Position numbers and translations under genes: made by a program
Part shown: piece by piece, positions 21,220 to 25,672 of the stretch
Layout of the letters: every line of letters starts with the position of its first letter
Numbering within the stretch: position 1 is the first letter of the stretch
The notes under the pieces: generated by a model
What the model was told of the DNA's origin: nothing
The model's database searches: none
The model's input: the letters and a program-made list of their open reading frames with translations, nothing else
Assembly: GCA_038093515.1 (NCBI GenBank)
Contig: JBBPSI010000308.1
Coordinates: 1-25,672 of the forward strand
Source: Butyriboletus loyo
Lineage: Eukaryota; Basidiomycota; Agaricomycetes; Boletales; Boletaceae
DNA length: 25,672 nucleotides
Reading direction: 5' to 3'

Positions 21220-22039
21220 TGTTATGCTGATAGTGCACAATAACTAGCAGCAAGCACTTATAGGGGCTCGAGCCTAATGAGGAAACTAGCCGACTCGCGT
21301 AGACGACGCTATCGGGTGTCTTGCAAAGCAAGTGTCGGCGAGATCTTGAGTGGTGGCGACCAGACGAGATCGAGCAGACTCTTATCGGCTTTATCGGCAA
21401 GAGAAGGGTATATTGCTAGATTACTATGCACTTGGTAGATGCGTAGAATTAGCTAAAGAGTCTGTACTTCTCTAAGTACTCGTATATATACTACTGGGTA
21501 TCGTGCACAGACCGAGCTGTGTGTGGCAGCAAAGGGCAAAGGGTTATGAGTCTACTCGAGTCATAACGGCGAATGGGGAAGCGGCAAAGTGCCGGTAACG
21601 AGGGAGCTAAGCTCCGAGCAAGATGGCGACATCGTCAGCAAATGAGAAGAGCTGAAGGTGAAGTGACGATGTCCATGAGGCGAGCCCCACAGGGCAAAGG
21701 GTGCGCGAACGGCGGAGCCCTTGGATACGGGTCTCGACGCGAAGGTACTGACACGTCGTAATCTAGTCACATGCTAGTCACGTGATGTAACAAATGTCAT
21801 TGGTTAAGAAATGAAGGACGCGACAGCTCAGCTGAGGGTCCGGCCCGACGGGGCGACGAGACAGGGGCTATCTCAGTGTAGCGTCACTGAGACTTGCGGA
21901 ACGACCGGGGAAGTGGATAACGTCCACTAGGCGACTAGGGAGCGGGCGATGGGCAGCATCGCAAGACGGCGGGGGCGGCGGGGACGCATGAGCATGGGAA
22001 AACGAGTGGCGGGGTACGCTTAGGGGTAAAACTGTAACA
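21220..22039 (-). mobile_element. Solo LTR, family A, minus orientation
   Basis: 820 bp reading TGTTACAG...CATAACA on the minus strand, flanked by CTAAC on both sides. It is the inverted partner of 20230-21046, but its separate target duplication shows an independent insertion and not the arm of a foldback transposon. It interrupts an inverted family-B LTR. Confidence 0.88.
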
Positions 22040-22044
22040 CTAAC
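22040..22044. repeat. Target-site duplication CTAAC, right copy
   Basis: Matches 21215-21219. Excision in silico joins the two pieces of LTR B as GGGCGCTAACAACTAGAACA, the reverse complement of the same stretch in LTR B at 22385-22811. Confidence 0.85.
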
Positions 22045-22384
22045 AACTAGAACAGCAAGGTGGCACTCTGAAGTAGCCGCAGGACTCGTGAAGTGTTTCT
22101 GAGCTGGGTCTCAGACTATGCCTTAGTGTGCACACTAAGAGTCTGCAGTGGAAACTAATTGCTAGCAGGTTACTACGTAGAACTAGATGGGGTGCTACTG
22201 TACAAGGGCAGGGTTTATATACTACGAGAGTCTGTGCACAGACCATGGCCCAATCAGGTCGCATGAGTCGTAAAGACGAAAGAGGACAGAATACTCTAGA
22301 GACTTCTGGAGTATGGAGGAAATAGTGTCTGTGCGCAGGAAATGGTGACTAAGCTAGAATGGTTGGTGCCATTCAAAGGGAACT
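22045..22384 (-). mobile_element. Inverted, older family-B LTR (second piece, truncated)
   Basis: About 340 bp pair as reverse complement with the body of the plus-strand LTR B (22450-22790), with clearly more mismatches than the two A copies show between them. Its 5' end is missing at 22384, exactly where the plus-strand LTR B starts. The younger element therefore landed inside it; the missing part should lie beyond that element, outside the window. Confidence 0.75.
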
Positions 22385-22811
22385 TGTTACGGTAGTGGTA
22401 TACTTTTTCCATCCACTACCACTCGGACTACTTCACTCGCCTAGCCTTTTGCTAGTGCCCTTTGAGCGGTACGAACCGCTCTAGCTTAGTCATCATTTCT
22501 CGCGCACGGACGCGCTTTCTTTCATACTCCAGAACTCTCTGGAATATTCCTTCCTCATTTGTAGTTTCCTTCTCGCGACTCGATTAGGAACCTGGTCTGT
22601 GCGCAGACCCCCAGTAGTATAAAGACCCGGTCTTTACACCATGTACAGTATCTAGTTCTACGCAGTCACCTGCTAGCAATTAGTTCGCTTCCAGACTCTT
22701 AGTGTGCGCACTAAGACATAGTCTGAGACTTCTCCCAGAATCGTCTCCCGAGTCCTGAGGCTACTCCAGAGTGCCTCCTAGCTGTTCTAGTTGTTAGCGC
22801 CCAGCGTAACA
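22385..22811 (+). mobile_element. 5' LTR of a Ty3/gypsy element (family B)
   Basis: 427 bp with matching ends TGTTACG...CGTAACA, directly upstream of Gag-Pol. A TATA-like TATAAAG is at about 22618-22624. Three short palindromes cluster around it: 22594-22609, 22621-22635 and 22698-22715. The preceding five bases (22380-22384, GAACT) should reappear after the 3' LTR. The sequence after the LTR (AAAGAACTAGATC) does not begin with TGG, so a standard tRNA primer site is not obvious. Confidence 0.85.
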
Positions 22812-23216
22812 AAAGAACTAGATCTTCCTCTCGCTTCTGCTCTTCAGCAGTAAAGCCGCCCTCCCCTCTCGCCCACCATTTCCATCCCACGATCAAGACG
22901 CGTCGGTCGTTCTTTCCGCGTTCCCTCTCCCGAACCGGAACCCATCGTCGTCGACAACCCATCGCCGCCACACTCTCCCGCCCAGCCAGACCCTCAACCC
23001 CAGTTTAACCCTTCGCCCCAGTCAGACCCCGAACCCTCTTATCAACCCGAGGACCAGGGTCTAGGGCAGGAAGATGAACCGGCACCCAGCGACGACGGTT
23101 ATCACAGTGACTGGCTCGACAGAACCCCCCACGTTTCCCCCCACGTCTCCCGCTCTCCCTCTCCACCGTACTATCCTCCCGCAGATCCATCTGACGACGA
23201 AGACGACGACAACGAT
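22812..23216 (+). other. Leader between LTR and Gag, open in the Gag frame
   Basis: From about 22849 the Gag frame is open without a Met until 23217. It encodes Pro/Ser-rich, acidic, low-complexity sequence (for example PEPEPIVVDNPSPPHSPAQP, then PSDDEDDDND). It could be an untranslated leader that happens to be open, or an N-terminal extension reached by splicing or a non-AUG start. Confidence 0.5.
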
Positions 23217-24212
23217 ATGTCTGACAAAAAGAATATCGTCCCCAAAGACTTCTCCGGTCTCAATGAAGACGCCTCGCGATGGCTCCTCGCCATGCGCACC
23301 TACTTCGCCGCCAATCAGACGGCATTCCCCGACGACGAATCAAAAATCAATGCCCTCCTCATGAAGATGAGCGAAGGGAAAGGCAAAACGTTCTCTGAAG
23401 GATGGATGAGTCTCCTTCTAGACGGACACCCCACAGCGCGACAAAGAGAGTTCTCGACAGTCTGCGAGGATTTCCAAAGGGTCTTCCATCCCTTTGACGT
23501 AGGAGAGAGCGCCCGTATTGATCTGGGGAACCTCACCCAGAACAAAGCCAACCGCAAGGACGGCTACGACACCTACGTCACGGAGTTCCAACTCCTCGCC
23601 GCCAAGTCTGGAATCATCGATGAGAAGGCACTCATTGAATGGTTCATCCGCGGTCTTGACCCCCGCCTCGCAGAATCTGTCCTCTCTTGCGAGAAACCTC
23701 CTACCACGCTTGCCGGATGGGCAGAAAAGACATCCGCCTTCCACGCGCAACACAAGCGCATTGACGACCTCCGCGCAGGGAAACACTACATTCCCACCTT
23801 CTCCTCCTCCTCCAAGCCCTCGTCCAGCAGAAGGGACCCTAACGCCATGGATGTAGATGCAGTCCGACTTACTCCCGTACAACGTGCGGAGTACATGAAG
23901 CAGAACAAATGCTTCATTTGCCACCAAGTCGGCTGCCGATCAACCAACCATCCTCGCCCCCCTCGCAACGGGCAGAACTCCCGAGGACCGTCCTCCCGTC
24001 CCCCTCGCAACCCTCAGCGCACACGCGCCGCCGTCGTCACGCAACCCGAACCAAAGCCCTCCCCACTCGTCGACTACCTGTCCGAGTTGAAAGGTCGAGG
24101 CACCCAGCAAGAAGACGTCTTGAATGTCCTCAAGGCATGCTTCAATGAAGATGAAGAAAAGCTGCCCGTCGCAGCAACCAAGGTGGCCGAAGAATGGCCA
24201 AAGGATTTTTAG
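23217..24212 (+). CDS. gag: Ty3/gypsy Gag with variant zinc knuckle
   Basis: 331 residues. Residues ~40-160 match the retrotransposon Gag capsid pattern: a WLLAMRTYF helix, EGWMSLLLDG, FHPFDVGESARIDLGNLTQ, then DTYVTEFQLLAAKSGI and LIEWFIRGLDPRLAESVLS. The protein coats element RNA in the cytoplasm. A basic Ser-rich linker leads to a zinc-knuckle-like motif at residues 232-245 (CFICHQVGCRSTNH), spaced CX2CX4CX4H, with the usual third His and last Cys exchanged. An Arg/Pro-rich nucleic-acid-binding tail follows. It ends PKDF-stop next to a run of five T, where the Pol frame (-1) is already open. The frame is intact, which suggests a recent insertion. Confidence 0.9.
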   Translation: MSDKKNIVPKDFSGLNEDASRWLLAMRTYFAANQTAFPDDESKINALLMKMSEGKGKTFSEGWMSLLLDGHPTARQREFSTVCEDFQRVFHPFDVGESARIDLGNLTQNKANRKDGYDTYVTEFQLLAAKSGIIDEKALIEWFIRGLDPRLAESVLSCEKPPTTLAGWAEKTSAFHAQHKRIDDLRAGKHYIPTFSSSSKPSSSRRDPNAMDVDAVRLTPVQRAEYMKQNKCFICHQVGCRSTNHPRPPRNGQNSRGPSSRPPRNPQRTRAAVVTQPEPKPSPLVDYLSELKGRGTQQEDVLNVLKACFNEDEEKLPVAATKVAEEWPKDF

Positions 24213-25672
24213 AAGAGAGGGAAGTTTCGACGTCTTCGCCTCTCCATGTAATCGCCCCTGTAGTTTTATCAAATCCCAATGCGCAATCGATTCGAGTTCC
24301 AGTGTCATTATTCGCGCATGAAGGGGGACAAATCGTCGACACATTCGCCCTGGTGGACAGCGGCGCAAGCGGATGCTTCATAGACCGAGATCTAGTGAAG
24401 CGAAAGAAACTGCCGATGGAACGGCTACCCAAGCCACTTAGTGCCCAAAACGTGGACGGGTCAAACAACCAAGGAGGAGTCATCCGACACAAGGTCACCA
24501 TCTCCATCAGGATTGGAGAAACCGAGGAGGAACGGAGCTTCCTAGTCCTCAATATCGGAAGAGAAAACATGATCCTGGGATTACCGTGGTTACGAGAAGC
24601 AAACCCGGTAATAGATTGGGCCACTGGCCATATCGATCTCCCAGATCAAATCAAGAAGCCCCGACACGACTCCCCTCGGGCAATCGCTCAACGGTACCTG
24701 GTACGGTACCTTGACTTGGACCCAGACTCCAAGATCGCCAAGCTCTGGAAGAAGCGAGTAGACGCTTCAGCAAGGGAAGCTTACCCTATTAGAAAAGCAA
24801 CCATCGCGACTGAGATCGCCGCCCAAGCCGTCAAGGAGAAAGCAGTTCTCCCTACCCCGTTCGCCGCCTTCGCGGACGTTTTTGACAAGAAGAACACTGA
24901 GGAGCTACCCCCATCCAGATCGTTCGACCACGCCATTGACCTCGACAAAGACTTCGTACCCAAAGTCGCTAAGGTCTACCCTCTGAACCCGAAGGAATCA
25001 GAGGCATGTAAGGCGTTCGTCGAAGAACACCTCAAGTCGGGAAAGATCACTCCCTCCAAGTCCCCTCAAGCAGCCCCCTTCTTCTTCGTATCCAAGAAGG
25101 ATGGTTCGCTACGTCCCTGTCAGGACTACCGGTATCTGAACTCCCATACGGTCAAAAATGCCTACCCTCTCCCTCTCATCTCCGACCTCGTCGATCGCCT
25201 CAAGGGATCAAAAATCTTCACCAAGATGGACATCCGCTGGGGATATAACAACGTCCTCATCAAGCCGAACGACCGCTGGAAGGCGGCCTTCATCACCCCT
25301 CAAGGGCTGTTTGAGCCCACCGTGATGTTCTTCGGGCTTTGTAATTCCCCAGCCACGTTCCAGGCTCTGATGGACCACATCTTCGGCGACCTCATGGCAG
25401 AAGGTTGGCTGATCATCTACATGGACGATCTCTTGATCCATTCTGCCACTTCTGCGGAACACGAGGCCCGTACGATCCGCGTCCTAGAGAGGCTCAGAGA
25501 ACACAAACTCTTCCTCAAACTCGAGAAATGTTCGTTTGACGCCGAGGAAGTGGAGTACCTCGGAATGATGGTCCGAGAAGGGCAGGTCAAGATGGACCCC
25601 ACCAAACTAAAGGCCATTCGCGAATGGAATCCCCCAACCTCAGTGAAGGCTGTCAGGTCCTTCATAGGGTTT
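24209..25672 (+). CDS. pol: Ty3/gypsy Pol: protease and reverse transcriptase (partial)
   Basis: Open in the -1 frame relative to Gag from the Gag stop to the window edge, with no stop seen. The aspartic protease shows FALVDSGASGCFID and later NMILGLPWL. The reverse transcriptase shows FFFVSKKDGSLRPCQDYRYL, NAYPLPLISDLVDRLKG, FTKMDIRWGYNN, FITPQGLFEPTVMFFGLCN, SPATFQALMD and the catalytic IIYMDDLLI at about 25412-25438, then LEKCSFDAEEVEYLG. RNase H and integrase are expected beyond the window. No Met is needed if it is made by -1 frameshifting as a Gag-Pol fusion; the TTTTTAG at the Gag stop is the likely slip site, which is inference. All visible catalytic residues are present. Confidence 0.92.

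Noticed and set aside
20229..22040. A single foldback DNA transposon with 0.8-kb terminal inverted repeats
   Set aside because: Each arm has its own LTR ends and its own 5-bp target duplication.
1..25672. CRISPR arrays, bacterial operons, rRNA or a metabolic gene cluster
   Set aside because: No regularly spaced repeats, all genes are intron-rich and eukaryotic, and the enzymes present do not form one recognisable pathway.

Overview
The window reads as nuclear DNA of a filamentous basidiomycete, most likely an Agaricomycete. Genes are cut by many introns of about 40-65 nt with GTNNGY donors and CTRAY-like branch points. A STE3-type pheromone receptor, a Zn2Cys6 regulator with long proline-rich arms and Ty3/gypsy elements fit that group. 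The ORFs are fragmentary until joined, so I rebuilt the gene models by hand from protein-family continuity and reading phase.

Layout. (1) 1-1032: nothing recognised. (2) 1033-1649 (+): small HLH-like protein. (3) 4148-1897 (-): ten-exon amidase-signature hydrolase. (4) 6251-5014 (-): six-exon, seven-helix STE3 pheromone receptor with an unusually short tail. (5) 9180-7734 (-): Old Yellow Enzyme-type ene-reductase. (6) 9181-12120: largely unassigned, with a perfect 27-nt inverted repeat and one unresolved minus-strand coding-like stretch. (7) 12121-13366 (+): Zn2Cys6 transcription factor. (8) 14249-15369 (+): mitochondrial p32/MAM33 protein. (9) 15636-16158 (+): small Ser/Pro/His-rich protein. 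(10) 18722-16438 (-): class-3-like aldehyde dehydrogenase with about 15 exons, two of its introns apparently GC-AG.

From about 19,600 to the end the window is transposon territory. Two solo LTRs of one family (A), in opposite orientation and each with a perfect 5-bp target duplication, look like a giant inverted repeat. One of them sits inside an older, inverted LTR of a second family (B). That LTR is itself cut by a younger B-family Ty3/gypsy element on the + strand, whose LTR, Gag, protease and reverse transcriptase run off the right edge. A 42-codon acidic coding remnant is caught between the LTRs.

Host genes do not form an obvious pathway cluster. Amidase, receptor and ene-reductase share the minus strand, but spacing and promoters look independent. 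The most notable host gene is the pheromone receptor. I searched its flanks for CaaX pheromone precursors and found none that convince. Intron borders are inferred from one sequence and need RNA data.
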